DNA from: Takifugu bimaculatus | Taxonomy: Eukaryota; Chordata; Actinopteri; Tetraodontiformes; Tetraodontidae | Direction of reading: 5' to 3' | Assembly: GCA_004026145.2 (NCBI GenBank) | Contig: CP034975.1 | Coordinates: forward strand, 12,489,582 to 12,553,581 | Length of the DNA: 64,000 nucleotides | Shown: positions 31,972-45,906 of the stretch, piece by piece | How positions within the stretch are numbered: the stretch's first letter is position 1 | How the letters are laid out: every line of letters begins with the position of its first letter | Notes under the pieces: generated by a model | Databases searched by the model: none | Seen by the model: only the letters and a program-made list of their open reading frames with translations | Told to the model about the DNA's origin: nothing | Made by a program: the position numbers and the translations under genes

Positions 31972-34900
31972 GCTACTACTACAATACTAATCAAAACTTG
32001 GAGGTGCAGTCTTCATAATAATTTTCATTTGTAGAAATTGACAGAAAAAATATCACTTGATTAATTTTAGATTTTGTTATTGGTATTGTCTTTATAGACT
32101 TGTATTTTCTGAGCAGAACGTATCCAAGTTTTATTTTTGGTATTGATGGATCTTAACAACATTCTAAATAACAGCAGGATGCGTAATTAAGCCACGTTTT
32201 CTTTTTTCTTTTTTTTTTACAGAAACGTGAATTAGCAGCACCTCCCGCAGTATTGCCTGGTTTAGCTAAATTGTGAACCGTCCGAGTGACAGTGAAGGCA
32301 TCACTGTTCCCAAGGAGAACCCCGCAAAGCTGAGAGGTCGCGTGTCCGGGATCCGTCAAATCAGCGCGAGAGCGGAAGGGAAGCGGATCCGGCGATCGTG
32401 GTGTGACGCCGGTGTGAACCGTCCGGACCGTTCGGGTCTTGATCTGGAACTCGATCCAGGTCCGCGCAGGCTGATGTGAACCTGCTTCCTCGATCTGGAT
32501 GCTGAAGATGATGAAGAAGCTGATGAAGAAGAGGACGGATCTGAAATCGATCCTAAATCAACTCTGAGTGAGTGACGTGCACGTGAATAGATTTTCTAAA
32601 TCAGCTTTAAACCCACAATGATCTCGAAAAGCAAATCTAGTGGTGTTTGATTGACAGGGCATATCCATGGTTCTGCTCTGACCTTCACAAAAGTCTTTAA
32701 ACAGGAGCCGCTTGTGTAATTTTCCTAAGAATTTTAGGTTTTCCGCTCATAAATGGATATTTTTGGGGTTTCCGCTGCCCTCCTTCAGCCTACAATTGAT
32801 CAGCTCTCATCTGTGATCCTACAAATGAATCATATCACAAGTGACCCAGTTCTTAGAATCATTATTAGAATTTTTAGAATCATTATTTTCACCGTTTTCT
32901 CTTGTGTTTGTTCTCTTTTGAAGGGGTTTTTGCTCGATTTCTGTGTATTTCGACAAAACTCTCCTTTCTGTTGTCATCCTGTTTGGACGCCACCACCAAT
33001 GGCGGCGTGACAACGGGCACCACGCAGCATCTTAGCGACTAGTAGCCCTTGTTTGTCCACCAAATCTGTCCTTTTAGACGTGTCACGATCTCTGACAGTG
33101 TTTCTTTTTTAAATGAGCCTCTGCTCAGAGTTTTAGAGATGAGCCTTGTTTATTCCGGGGTGTTTGCAGAGGCAGAAGCATCGTTAACAATGAGCACCGG
33201 AGGTGGGACCCTGCTCCCAAATGTCAGTTGTGTTAACTTTTAAAAGCTCTCCGACGACGTTGTGATGCGAGTTGCTGGATTGTCCCGGGAGTTTGAGGAG
33301 GGGGGACTAGTTTGTCAGCAGAGATAAGTGGAGTAATCCATTCCTTTATTATTCCTGTGGCGGACTAATGAAAGCACTGAGCGGGCTTTAATCAGAAACA
33401 GTCGTGTGCTGCACAGCTGAATCTGCACCGCGCACAAGCGTGCACTTCCTCACTAAATGACACTAATCGCATTATGGGATGCTGAAGAGGAAAAGCCAGT
33501 CAGAACACGGCCCGTGCAGCAGAACCCCAGTGCCATGAAATCCTCTCCACAAATGCAAGCGTAGCTGTATGTCCGACCCCCCCCGGACGCCCCTCTGCCA
33601 TGTTTTTGAGGATGGCCGGACTCGTGCATCCAATACAAGCCGGTCTGGGGCCGACCGAGCCTCCGGGGCTGATGGGAGAGTTGGCCGACTTCCAGGCTGC
33701 AGTCGGATAATGTGAACAAATCTGGGAAAACAAGACGCAGTTTCTTTGTTTTATAGTAGGAATGTAAAATACGGCTGAGCGGGAAAAGCATGAATATTGG
33801 ATGAACGTGGGCCTGCAAAGTGTTCTGAGCCTCGTGGGGGATCCTGGAGGTTTTCGCCTCGCTAGACGCGATGCGGCAACGCCAATTTTTTGGGAACTAG
33901 ATACAGAATTATTTCAGAATTGATGACAGGTCCAAATCTGGAGTATTAATTAGCCCCAAAGCTCTGTGTTCTTTCTTTGAACGGCTTCACCTTTATTATT
34001 CACGTCTTTTAAACAACCAACAAAAGAACATGAGTTAAGGACAGCAGAATGCTTTAAATGAACTTATTCAGGGTATAAAATGCTAATTTCTTCCTGTTTC
34101 CATTAACCTGGAACTTTAGCTAACGGCATCATCGCAGAATGTGACGCGCAGATGCTGCTTTAGATGTTTTTCTTGCTTCCTGTCTGTGAAAGGATGGAAA
34201 AAAAGAGTTGGGTCAATGTTTTCCCGCCAGCTGCAGACGGGCTCGCTTACGGACACACCAACACACACACTGGCACTGAACCAGAGTCAATAACACTGGA
34301 TTTAATGAGACAGGTCCATCACTCATCCTAAGCCAGCAGAACCGTCGCAGGTGGACTGAGGAGCTCCAGGCCTCTGGTTCTGCCCTAAGACAGTAAAATT
34401 ACCTTCCATTAACTTATTGGTTGGAGCTGCCTGCTTTTTAAGTTCATTAGCGTTCAATTACAGAGATGAAGCAGCATTGAGTAAAAGGCAAAGTGATTGT
34501 CATCAGGGTGGTCATTTAAAGGATGAACGGCGTTCGTTTGTCACGGTAGCAGAGCCGCTACGACCACGGGAATCGTTTCAATACACGAAGACACGGACGA
34601 TGAGACGCCGCTGGGCTATTTGCTCAGGACTGAGAATAGAACATGATGAGGGTTTTGTACGTGTTTGGTCCGGTTTATTCCGCAGATACAAACCGGCGAA
34701 GCGTCCCTTTAAAGTGTAAATGAGCTACTTGACCCCGGGCAGAACATATTAGGTCAATAAAAAGAACAAACTGAATAAAACATGTTACTTCTCAAACCCA
34801 AAAGACACATATAAGCTAAGAAGCCTGGCAGCTTCACACACCAAAGCCACGTGGTTCAGTGCGACAGTATCGTAGCGTGTACGAGGCATCACTGAGTTCT

Positions 34901-35258
34901 ATAGGAACAGTTCAGTGGTGCTATGCTAGCTCTGTGCATCGCTCGGGCTCACCCCCCCACCCCCACCCCGCCCCCGCCCCCATGTCGTGGTCACAGCTGC
35001 GTCCACAGCCACTAACGGCAGCATCACCAACAACATGTCATTACCTGCGTGTTTAGGAATCGCGGTAAACAAAAGGCCTCGTGCACGTGGAGGACAGCGC
35101 GGAGTCACTCTCCCCATTATAGCCATCCCATAATTACCGCTGGAGTAATTAAGAATAAGGCAGCTGTGGCTACTGTGACTTCCCCCCAGCTGATGTCGAG
35201 AAATGCCTCTGGCGGAGGTGAAAAGCTAATTATGCCCATTTGGACTAAATGTCTAAGT

Positions 35259-35259
<1 letters not shown>
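30304..35259. other. Gene-free interval, part 1
   Basis: No coding exon recognised. The first few hundred bases next to eaf2 should hold its promoter and 5' UTR. The rest is AT-rich, with an (ACT)n array at 31918-31982. A block at 32470-32570 with repeated GATGAAGAAG triplets could be an untranslated or short exon but has no homology I can name. Confidence 0.5.
31918..31982. repeat. (ACT)21 trinucleotide repeat
   Basis: About 65 bp of ACT triplets with one interruption (TGC near 31971). Confidence 0.95.

Positions 35260-35260
<1 letters not shown>

Positions 35261-35302
<42 letters not shown>
35261..35302. repeat. (AC)21 microsatellite
   Basis: Perfect dinucleotide run in the gene-free interval. 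Confidence 0.95.
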
Positions 35303-35306
<4 letters not shown>

Positions 35307-38300
35307 TAAGCATGATAATGCTGTTAACGAGTCCCTTAGCTGGTCGACTGAAGCAGTTGCTCCTTTGAAGCCTGTGAAATTATGATTAATGATTATTATT
35401 ATGTTTTCCAGGATGATATAGAAATGAGCTGGAAAAAAAAAATGTTGGAAATAACACCTACACAACTATTGTCTGTTTAGACATTTGCTAACATTTTGTT
35501 GTCTAATGTGTCAAATTACTTCCTAAAAAAAAAATGCAGCCATGTCATTAAATGGTGAATATGCCACGAAGGAAACATAGAAAAGCTGCAATGATTTCAT
35601 TTTATTAGAACTGTGTTTTATTGCTTGGTCTAAGAAATAAATTTAATAAGGAATTAATTGAAAATGAACTTTTAACAGGAAGTGGATGTTGTTGTTTTTA
35701 ATAGGCTGTGGTTTAATAGGCTACGACTATCTCAACCAGAACATTTTAAATCCCACTGCTGTTTTCCTTCATGATAAATTAGTTGGCTCATTAGTTAGCT
35801 CACTAGCGCAATGCTAAATGATTATATGCTAATGTTAGCCTCATGCCACCAGTTTGCAGTAGCACACTGACACTTTAGAGAGAGAAAAGTTCGGTCTCTT
35901 TTTCCACCAAAGGTTCCTAGAGATGAAATGCTGACGGAAGCACTTAGCATCCCTGCTCTGACAGGCTGATGCGCTTGGCTGGTTTGGTTAGTAGCATCTT
36001 GACAAGCAGATGACGTGTGACGGTACATCAGGCTCATTTTCTCGGTGGTTTCCTGCTCACGTGCTCCCGTGACTGACCTGCAAGCTGCTTTACCCTCTGA
36101 CCCAGTGGTGATAATCAGAGCGAAGATGGAGGCGTTTCCTCAGCACGTGGACAGCAGCTTCCTGTCAGCGCAGTCATCTTCTAACAGCACCGGCCTGGCT
36201 GACAGCCCCCCCCCCCCCCCCGCTGAGAGACCTGTCCACCTATCATCTGGTGGAGCCAGGAGCCCCTGCTGGGCGCACGCCGCTTCTCCCCCTTAGTAAA
36301 AAGCTTTTGTTTGTAACCTTTCCTCTCTTTTAGCTGCGTGTTAAACGCCTCAAAATCACCTCGACAGCAGCTACATCAGAAGGTGTTTTAAACGAGAAGC
36401 TCAGACAATGATGTTTGATGGTGACACTTCCATGTCCTGACCCGTCAGTGGTGCCATTTTGAGTGTTTCCTGGCGTCCAGTCGCACGAGAGGATCTAGTT
36501 TTAAACGCGCCTCTGGTTGCCGACGTGAAGACGCTCTTATAATAACGGCAGGCTTTTACCCAGGCAGCCATGACAGCAGGCGCTACGGCAACACCTACCA
36601 GGCCTGTCATCACCTCCAGGACCAGGGAACGTGGAAGTGACGAGCGTGTTTGGCCTTGGTTCCTACAGGAGAATACGAACAGATGTCAAGTGGGAACCAT
36701 CGGAACATTTTAGAATCTTGTCTTCTGCCGTCCCTCTTTTTAAAGAGGAGCTCTCCGACAGAGCGAACGTTCGCCCGAGAACATTTCCTTCCTCTCCGGG
36801 AACACACGCAGCGGCATTGTTCTCCATCCAGACGGGGTTCTGCACCCGTGTCTGCACGCGAGGTCCGTTTTCCTCCGTGCGATGTGCAGCCAGGTGCAGA
36901 ATGTTAACGCGCCCGCTCTGACGGCCCCGAGACGGCTCCAGCCTGAGCGTCTGTGTCTGCCAGCGTCCTGTCAGCTATCAGGGACGGAGCACATCTTTCA
37001 CCAGGAGGCGGGATTATGCCGGCAGCCGCTGAGTCAGCGGGGTCGGAGATCAGCAGCCTCCCAGAGGAAAGCTCAGCTCCCAGAGGTTGGAGATGCAGGA
37101 GAAGCTGCATCTGCTTCACCGGTTTAGCTGCTCAAATATGGAATAAAGTGTGGGAGTGTTCTCCCGCTCCCCCCTTTCCCTCTCTTCCCCGTCTCCCCCC
37201 GTCATCTCTGCAGTGCTAACAAAAAACCCCTCCTGTCCACCTTGTTCCGCCCTCCCCGTTAGCATCCCTGCTGGATCCAGGCTTCGTCCTCGGGCTTCCG
37301 GCTCGTTCCTGCCGCTCCCGTCCTGCTGACATTCATCCGCCTTGAATATTCTGCATCGTAATATCCCTCATTCACCCGGCGGCATTGATGTGTAAATGTT
37401 TCTGATGCCCAGAGACGGTTGTGAGCTGTGGGTTCATTCGCGGGTCTCTTTGGAAACGAGTGCGGAGGGAATCGACTTCTAGGAAAACACGCGACGCTCC
37501 GTTTTTAATATTCCGTCGACTCCACCTGTTTCCTCTGGGGAGCCAATTTGGTCAGGCTTTATTGGTTTAGGGGAAATTAGTCACCAGCAGCTTAATCCTG
37601 CCGCACATCAAACGCAGCACAGATCTGTGTTAACAAGGAGGAGGTGAATTAAAGGCGGGCGCACGAGGGAGGGATGCAGATAGGAAGAAACGGGTAAATT
37701 GATAGCTTGAAGGGAAAATTGGATCAGCAGAGGCGGGTTTATTTATCCTACAGCTCCTGGTGAAAGGTCCAGGTCCAGGGTTTGAGACCATGCTGGCATG
37801 TGCAGAGGGAAACCGCTCTCTCTCTCTCTCTGTCTATGTCTCTCTCTCACGCTCTCCATATATCATTCGCTAACACGTTGAAAAATGTAGGTCAGAGAAC
37901 TATTTATTTCCGTAATATCGAGCCCTGCGTCACTGTAACGAGCGTATGGAGTCGCTGCTGAATCGGGTTATTGGGTCACGGCCCTTTCACGTGGCACCAT
38001 TGACCACAAACACCTTCATCCTGATTCCCTGGTGAACCCTTGGACCCTGGCGAGGTGTCAGAGACGGGACGGAGAGAAAAATTAGCGTCTCAACCAGTTT
38101 GTGTGGCATCAAGCGTCAACAGTCGACGACTCGGGGGGTGAGAACCGGCTCTAATTTACGGCCTCATCACGCAAAAACACTGCCGCCCTTGACAGGAAGC
38201 TTGACTGGAGGCTCCGTTTATTGCTTTTCTAAAGACTCGATGTGTTTTTCTACCCTTCAGCTTCCGATCTAAACTCCCCCGGAGGTTTATTTCCACGTCA

Positions 38301-40832
38301 GCGGAGCCGGTTGACAGTTTAAATATGGCTCGGCGCTGTCACGCCTGCGGCGGCTTTAATCCTTATCTGCCGCGGCCTCCGCCCGTCTGCAGCCGGCCAA
38401 CCGCCGCTGTTTTGGCTGTCAGGCATCAGAGCGCCGCTGTCCCACCGCTCCCCCGCGGTTGCCCAGCAATGGAGTGCCAGACCAACCCGAACTGGCATGA
38501 GGAGCATTCTGCGTTTACACACTCCTCCCCGTTTAGCCGCGGGGGGCCATAAACAAACCTTTGTTCCTCCCCAGTAACGGCTCTGGTGCAGCAGCGGCGT
38601 CTCCACACGGTTGCCTTTTTTTTTTAAAAAACCTGTTTGTTCATCTTGACAAACGGCTCAAAGTTCTCCCTCCTGCTGCTCGTTGGTGGGGGGGGGGGAC
38701 ATTCGGCGCCTAAAAGCCGGCTCCTCCCCCGAGTCGTGGAAGTCGTGCTAAATTTAGCATATCTTAAAAAGTAATGGTGGTTGTTCGTGGCGTTGGAAGC
38801 CCACAACGCTCGCGCGCTCTCACCCGCGGCTCAACGAGGCGTCATGAATTATTGAGGCGATGGTGGAGCCCTCATAAATTATCCAAGCGTGTGTCGCCGG
38901 GCGGAGCGGGCCGGCAGAGAGGTTACCTCTCGCTGTGACCCCGCGGTGTCACGAAGGGTCCCCCCCTCGCCACGGGGGCACCCCCCCTGCCCACCTGACT
39001 GATAGTCAAGCGTCCTCTTTGATGCATCTATGTGACCATTAGCATTAGCAGCAGACCTCTGGGGGGGGTCCTCCATTGAGACTTTTACCTTCCCCCCTCG
39101 TGTAGGCTGAACATTGATTGGTTGTTGTGTGAGGGTGCCTGTAAACTGATGCTGAGGTTGCTTTGGGGGGGGGGGGCGGCAGGTGTTTCCTGAACACACC
39201 CCCTGCGGTGAGCCAGCCGCATTGATCGTTGATAATGGCTCCACCAGCAGGACCTGAGATCAGCTCAGGTCCTCCCCTGCTTTTATTATGGATTCTTTTC
39301 TGTCTGATGTTCCCGTAACTGTGTTGCCCCCCCGACCCCCCAACAGCCAAACACAACCTCTTGATGTCAGATATTTATGGTTTATTCCATCCGTGCAGAT
39401 CTGATTTGTGAATAAGGAACCAGGTATATAAAGCACAGCTTCATTAATCCTGTTTCAGCCATTCCAGGGAATGTCGTCTAAAGTTTTGTCCTTCACAGCT
39501 AAAAACACTTAATCCTTATCTCTCAAGGTCAGTGCGGCCGCCCTAAACCTCCAATAAAATGTATCGGCTGTCCCTGACATAGTTAATATCAGAGGATGGG
39601 ATTCTTTGTCTCTAATGAGTCTCAGGGAACGATTAATATTAGCTCTCTGTGTGGATGACCAGGAACGTGGTTCTGGATCTTTGGACCGGATTACCTTGTC
39701 ACTGGTGTGAACTTGTGGACGTGATCCAGGTCATGGGCTGGCCGAGCAGCTGTCACTGCGTCCTGACCGGAGGGAGTGGAGCAGGGCAGAATTAGGGATT
39801 AATCAAGATGACTGTGGGGGGGGGGGCAGCGGCAGCACCTGCCCGAGCTTTGAGACGGGAGCAGAAAGGATGGAGCAACTTCACAGCCGCTTCCTGGTTT
39901 CCATGCCAACCACGAGGGCTCTTCACACAGGGAGCATGCTCAGTTTGGCTCCGGTCCCTGTAACAATAGCCGGTGAGAGCTCACACGCGCTCACACACAC
40001 GCTCACACACACGCTCACACACACTCTGCTCCAGCCCTCGGTGGGAGCGACAGGGGAGCGGAGAGGCTGCGTGCTGAGCTCAGCACACACAAACACACAC
40101 TCCGTCGTCACAAAGGTGAGTCCACAGAGCTGATAATACTCCGATCTGCGTTCGGAATGTTGGGTTTTTGCTGGGAACGATGGAGACGGATGCTGTCGAG
40201 GGAATGGGGGAAGCATGTGCTCTTCTGTCGGACGTATTCTTTCAACTCTCCGCTGTGTCCCGCGTCCTGCGTCTTTTGATGAATGGCAGGAACATGTTGA
40301 ATGTGCCCAAATGCAGGAGTGGTGGTTGACAAAGCTGGGATGGCTCCATAATTGATGCATCCTTGTATGGAGGAAAGTCCGAGGCTGACGGCAGGTGTAA
40401 CACGATGCTTTGCATGGACACTGATAGCTCCTCTGTCTTCTTCTGACAGTTAGGCCCAGTTTTATGACCCACTGTGTGCTTATTAAGATCAGTCAGGAGC
40501 TGTAAAGCTGCTGTTTTAAGCGGGTTTCTCAAGCGGGTTTAACACACTCAAAGGTGGAAGTTGATACACACACAGCCAAGATGAGCAGCTTCTCCTCATA
40601 GATGACTGACCTGTTCAAAGCAGTGTGTGGCCGCCTGTCCGCGCGTGCGCACGCGCGTGCATGAGCACAGTGTTAAAGATATCTGTTATCTTGTGGCATT
40701 GGCCAATTTCTCTAAGAGAGGCATCCTCTCACACTCACACACACACAGACTCACTACTCGCCTCCACATGATTAATTGTTGTGTCGGATGAATGCCTGGT
40801 CCGTCAATAGTGTTTTCCTCTTTCCTCTCCTC

Positions 40833-40862
40833 TGTGTGTGTGTGTGTGTGTGGGGGGGGGGG
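40833..40862. repeat. (TG)10 followed by a G run
   Basis: A dinucleotide run of about 20 bp followed directly by about ten G residues. Confidence 0.85.
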
Positions 40863-42090
40863 TGGTGTCTAAGCCCGCCTCCCTTAGAGGAATTGGGCTA
40901 CATTGCTGTGCTACACTGTGAGAAAAGCACATTTTACCAGCAAAGTCGAAACATTTTTGCGAAGTAAAGACATTGTGGCTGCTCCACGGAGCTTCCAAAC
41001 CCACTGGAGGGTTGAGACTTGGTTTTAATGTTAGTTATGGCAACGCGAGTCCTCACAATGATAGAAGAACAACCATGTGTGGTGTGTGTGATCAATAGCC
41101 CTGAATATCCAATGACCATGTAGATGTTTAACCTAAGGGCTTTAAAGCAGGTATAAGGGTTAAAAAAGCTAAATATATTGAGCATTTCTAACCAATGAAG
41201 GATGAAGAGTAACAGTGGGTGTTCAGCTCATCCTCATCATCATATTTGGTACAAACACCAGAGTTGCTCATTCATGAGCTTTGTTTGGTTTCCAGCATTT
41301 ATTCCAAGTTCTGATTGTTGTTTTGCTGTTTTTTATTTACTGTTAATGTGAATATCAGGAGGCATTTTGTTCCTATCTGCTCCTAAACTGAGGAGGTAGA
41401 AAACAGGACATGCTAGCTCATCCATTTTGGGAAGAACACACAAATAGGACCCCCGAGGAGGGGACATAAGGGCTTGCTGAGAGAAAAGGCGGGATGAGAG
41501 AAGCGGTGGAAAGATAGATGGCAGACAGACAAAGTTGGGATTCACCCTGCGGGAAATTGGAAAATAAATTGAGTTGACACAGACAGGTTTGCATAGTGAT
41601 ATTGACGCTGGGGAGCGAAGCTAGGACGCTGGGCTTCCAGAGGTCACCACAGGCTAATCGTCTCTGTACCCAACTGTTAGCATGAGCCACAGGCTTCTCC
41701 TGGTTAGCAATTCAGAGTTTCATCCACCATTGATAAACCGATATGTGTGTTGGGCTGCTCAGCGCCGCCTGGCCCTGGAGCACCACTGTAAACGGAGATT
41801 AAAATAGCCCTCTGGTTTGATCTCCAGTCCAAACCAGGAGGAGGAAAGTGTTTCTCAGCAGCAGATCTGTCAGACAGCTCGGCTGTGGGAGCGTACCGTG
41901 GGAGTACGTTCTGCGTGAGGCTGGACGGAATATAAAGTGTTGCCCAGAGTGCTATGCCAGGTTTGATTTCCAGAGCTTTGAGGGTGTTGATGGACCTGGA
42001 GCGGACAACTCAGACAGACTGTGAATAAAGAGAGAAAACAGGAATTTTAATCGGCTCCTTCCCATCGTCTTTTTCCGCCATCACATTCCT

Positions 42091-42127
42091 TTCCTGGATG
42101 GATGACTTCCTGTCATCCATCCAGGAA
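42091..42127. repeat. Perfect 16-bp inverted repeat (hairpin)
   Basis: Left arm TTCCTGGATGGATGAC (42091-42106), five-base loop TTCCT, and the exactly complementary right arm GTCATCCATCCAGGAA (42112-42127). Symmetry ends at the next base pair. No adjacent gene is seen. Confidence 0.9.
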
Positions 42128-43108
42128 GTTTGTATATATCTGTGCTTTGTTCATATATGAGCGTAATTAGGTTTCCTTCTTCAGGTTCATAAATGGTGAG
42201 AATGGATCAGAGGCTTTCCCATCTCATTCCCCTTCCTCCAGTCTGCTAATCACATCCTTTAGACTCCTCTCTTTCATTTTCATCCCTTCATAGCAAGTAT
42301 GCCCTTGACTTCTGGAGGAGAGAGACGGAGACAGGGAAAAGGGGCTTTTCCTGCACTCCTCCCTTATTTCCTCGCTCTCCTTCAGTCATTTCGAGAACGT
42401 CTTCCTCGTTGGTGTCTGGGGGAGCCGCTCGGTCGATATCCAGGCAATGATGGATCTCTGATGGATGCCTATTAAAGATGGCAACGAGCTGACAAGAAGG
42501 GCTTTTTGAACACATCGACCTCCCTTCGGCAAGGTCAAGGGTCGGCATTGATCCGCAGATGTGAGCACGCGGATGAATCCTAAACAATTGATTTACGCTG
42601 CTTGTCACAGATTCATGCATTTCAAACATCTCAGCAAGTTCTGAACGAACCAGGTGGTTTTTTTCCTGATTTTTAGGAGGGCAGGGCTCACCCGGTGAGC
42701 TCACGTCCTCCTGCACCTCCGGTGGTAACACATGCACGTGTCCCACCCCTGTTGGGTCGCAGGCGTGCAGCTAAAAAGCTGATTTCGCTGTTGGTGTTTT
42801 GTAGGTGTTTTGCAGACTTTAGGTCTAAATAAATGATTGGAGTGAGAGATCACTGTCCCTGATTGTCTTGTCTTCCACCGGCGCCTCCTTATCCAAGCTT
42901 CTCCTTTCGTTCCTGCCGATGAGAGTGACTCACGTTACATCTGCTGCCCAGCAAATCCTCGCCTACCTTATTACCCTCCTCGGGTTTATTAAGGGGACTG
43001 AAGGAATGACGGCGCTGGATTTGCATGTCCTCCCTTTGTTCCACCAGGTTCCCTTTTTTTCTTTCCGCAGATTTCTTCTTTTTTTCTCAGTGGTGACAGA
43101 CCAGTCAG

Positions 43109-43110
<2 letters not shown>

Positions 43111-43198
<88 letters not shown>
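43111..43198. repeat. (TG)43 microsatellite
   Basis: A TG array of about 88 bp with two TGCG interruptions. Confidence 0.95.
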
Positions 43199-43199
<1 letters not shown>

Positions 43200-45654
43200 T
43201 TTGTCTGCCTGTGCCATGAAATGAAATCGATATTACATTTGGAAGAAACACTTGGATTTCAGGGTGGTATAAAACAGTCATTCAAAAATCCATTAAACCG
43301 GAAGAAGAATGACACAAATGAAGCCGGCATCAGTGGAGCCTCCTAATCTTTCCGGGCTCTTCGTGTTTATTGCTCATATCACACTCCGGGTTTGCATGAA
43401 GTGGCTCCGGTGAGGTGGAAGGGACTCTTTTCTCTCCTTTAATGGAGGTGATCCGGAGGTGTTTGCTGTCTGCTCGCTGCATAATTTATCTGACCTCCGT
43501 CTCACAACAATTAATAGATGAATGGGACCGAAGTGACCTGGAACTCAGAACCAGAACCAGCAGGACGTGGAGCCCTGGAGCGGCTGCCCATCAAACAGTC
43601 ATTTTTCTTTACCACATTTACCTCTTTTGGAGCTTTTGGGTTTAGTGTAAAATTGAATGACTCCAAGGTTCTTGTCTCGTCTACAAACGTGACAATAGTG
43701 ATACGTGTTGGCAGCCACGGAGGGGGGAAGGCCAAAGGAAGACTCTTATCATCAGTTTATCTGGGATTCTGGAGTCAGACTGCATGTCAGCAAACTCTGC
43801 TTTCACATTTCCATCTCTGTTCACGGTCTTTGTGTGTCTCCATTGTCAAACAACAAAGAAGACAAGGGCAGCTCTTTGTTTTAACGGACAAAACTGAAAA
43901 TGAAGCAGGCTGAGAATGGAGAAATGATCCAGTCTGAATGCATCCGCAGCATCAGCAGCGAGGCCATTTCTGCCGTGTTCATGTCCCTGCTGAGCTGCTT
44001 TCCATACTCACAGCCATAATTAACCCTCCTCCACTTTGATGTCAGTGTTTAGCATCTCTTAGACCCACCCTGGCTCCCATGCCTCCCCTCTCATGAGCCC
44101 GGTGGGGTAGGTGATGCTCACAGTGCCCCCGGTTGTGCCTCATTAACCTACATTTCTGCTGCTGATGGGAAACGGAGGTTTATTCACTTAATTTAAGCAA
44201 AATTGGGTTGCAGCTATATTTTCCGTGTTTATATTCATTCTTCTGGCCACATCTTGTCAGACTGATTTAGGAAAAGCCCAAATTTAGGTCTGGAAAATGC
44301 ATCTTTCTGCATGTATGATTAAAAAAAAAGGGCGATTTGTCAGGTTTAAAATCCTGGAACGCCGTGACCATAGAAGCAGCTGGTGAGGACACAACAATCC
44401 TGGGTCTGACAGCCACTCCTGAATGTGTCCTGCAGCGCTTTATGCCCCAGAGCAGCACCGTTGTTGAGCGTCTCTGCGTCAATTACGCAGAGCTTCGCCG
44501 GTCCCCCACCCGCGCAGGAGTCTATGAAGATAATGACGCTCCCATCTTCTTAGATATGAGACGACAGATAAGCATCACGGTCGCTGTGACTGGAGGATCA
44601 TCTCTGGAGAGTTCAGTGGATCCACTTTCACAGGGATTAAGATCGGGATTAACAGATGGCTGGAGAGCAGTTCTGCTGTTACAGGCAGGCTCTTTACAGC
44701 CATCCAGGCCTCACGTTCTGGATGTTCTCATGCTGCCAAGTTGCCTGCTTGGGCGTCTCTCCCGACCACTGTGTTGGTTGACACAGTGGACCTTTGATTC
44801 CATTATTTTGGATGGCATCAGAGAGCAGGGTCCATTTGAGGGAAAAAAGGTGTTTGGGTTCATAAATCATTAGCAAGCAGCGAAGCCAAAACGGCCTGAA
44901 AGCCCAGCTCAGCGTGCTGATGTTCTCTGCAGCGTTGCGGCCTCACTTGAGCTTCCTGTCACTCTCCTGCTGTGTCTCCCCGCTGTGCTAACAGAAGCTG
45001 AACAAGCAGCACAACGCTTCACGTTAGGACGCCCCCTGAGTTAAAAGACTTCAGCACAGGTGGAATTTTAAGGCTGTTTAAGTGTGATTACTGCAGCCGC
45101 TGGGCTGGGCTTTCAGAGATAAGGGTTCTGAATCAGCCAAAATTCCACCCAGAACCATCAAATCAGGGGGTGATGACGTCTCAGAGGACAGATGCTTAAA
45201 GATAAAGGCGCGTTTTACAGTCTAAAGAGAACCAAAAGGATTCTTGGTATTCCCCTGGGGGGGGGGGGGGCTTGTGGTATCAGAAGATTCTAGTTAAAAC
45301 TGTTATGTTTTAGAGGCCCAAGATACGACCTCACTGGTTGTCAGACGAGGCCATTAGATTAGAAAAAGGGTAAAGCTTCAGTAAAGGTTCTCAAACCAAC
45401 GAACATGAGGGGATTTAAGGGGAGCTCATTGTGCGTCTGTCCTGAACACTAAAACCTTCAAAACCTGAAGGGGTTGAGAGTTTCCTGTGTTTACTGACAG
45501 CGTGGCTCCCTCATGAAAGTCCTCCTGGACTGTAGAGCTCTACATGGACCAACCTGTGGGCTTTAGATATATTTAGACATGGTGAACGTCTTCTGTTCGC
45601 TGTCGATGAAACATGGCGTTAGATTTGAGTGTTCCCAGGAGGAATTCATTTGAA

Positions 45655-45684
45655 GTGTGTGTGTGTGCGCGTGTGTGTGTGTGC

Positions 45685-45739
<55 letters not shown>
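45655..45739. repeat. (GT)n array, left member of an inverted pair
   Basis: GT dinucleotides over about 85 bp with several GCGC interruptions. The complementary (CA)n array begins about 105 bp to the right. Confidence 0.95.
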
Positions 45740-45741
<2 letters not shown>

Positions 45742-45844
45742 AAAAAAACCTGTTGTTGCCATTCTTTTGCTACTAAATGTTACTTCTCATTATGTTCACC
45801 TGTTTGGTTCTATTTATTTCATAGAAGCACAGAATTTGACACCC

Positions 45845-45857
45845 ACACACACACATT

Positions 45858-45900
<43 letters not shown>
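45845..45900. repeat. (CA)n array, right member of an inverted pair
   Basis: CA dinucleotides over about 56 bp with small interruptions at the left end. It is complementary to the array at 45655-45739. Confidence 0.95.

Positions 45901-45906
<6 letters not shown>

Larger units (their letters stand above)
35303..43110. other. Gene-free interval, part 2
   Basis: No exon recognised. Open frames are short and carry no family motifs. Features seen are C or G homopolymers (36208-36222, 38687-38698, 39164-39177), CA/TG arrays (about 39990-40025, 40833-40852) and a hairpin at 42091-42127. Stretches at 37330-37400 and 38830-38890 mix TAATTA/ATAAATTA-like cores with balanced composition and could be conserved non-coding elements; this is unproven. 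Confidence 0.45.

Noticed and set aside
42288..42746. 152-codon minus-strand open frame starting MGHVHVLPPEV
   Set aside because: No recognisable domain, a strong start context is lacking and there are no neighbouring exons; treated as chance.
44337..44873. 178-codon plus-strand open frame starting MSGLKSWNAVT
   Set aside because: No family motif, no splice or promoter context and no compositional sign of coding; a frame of this length is expected by chance in 19 kb.
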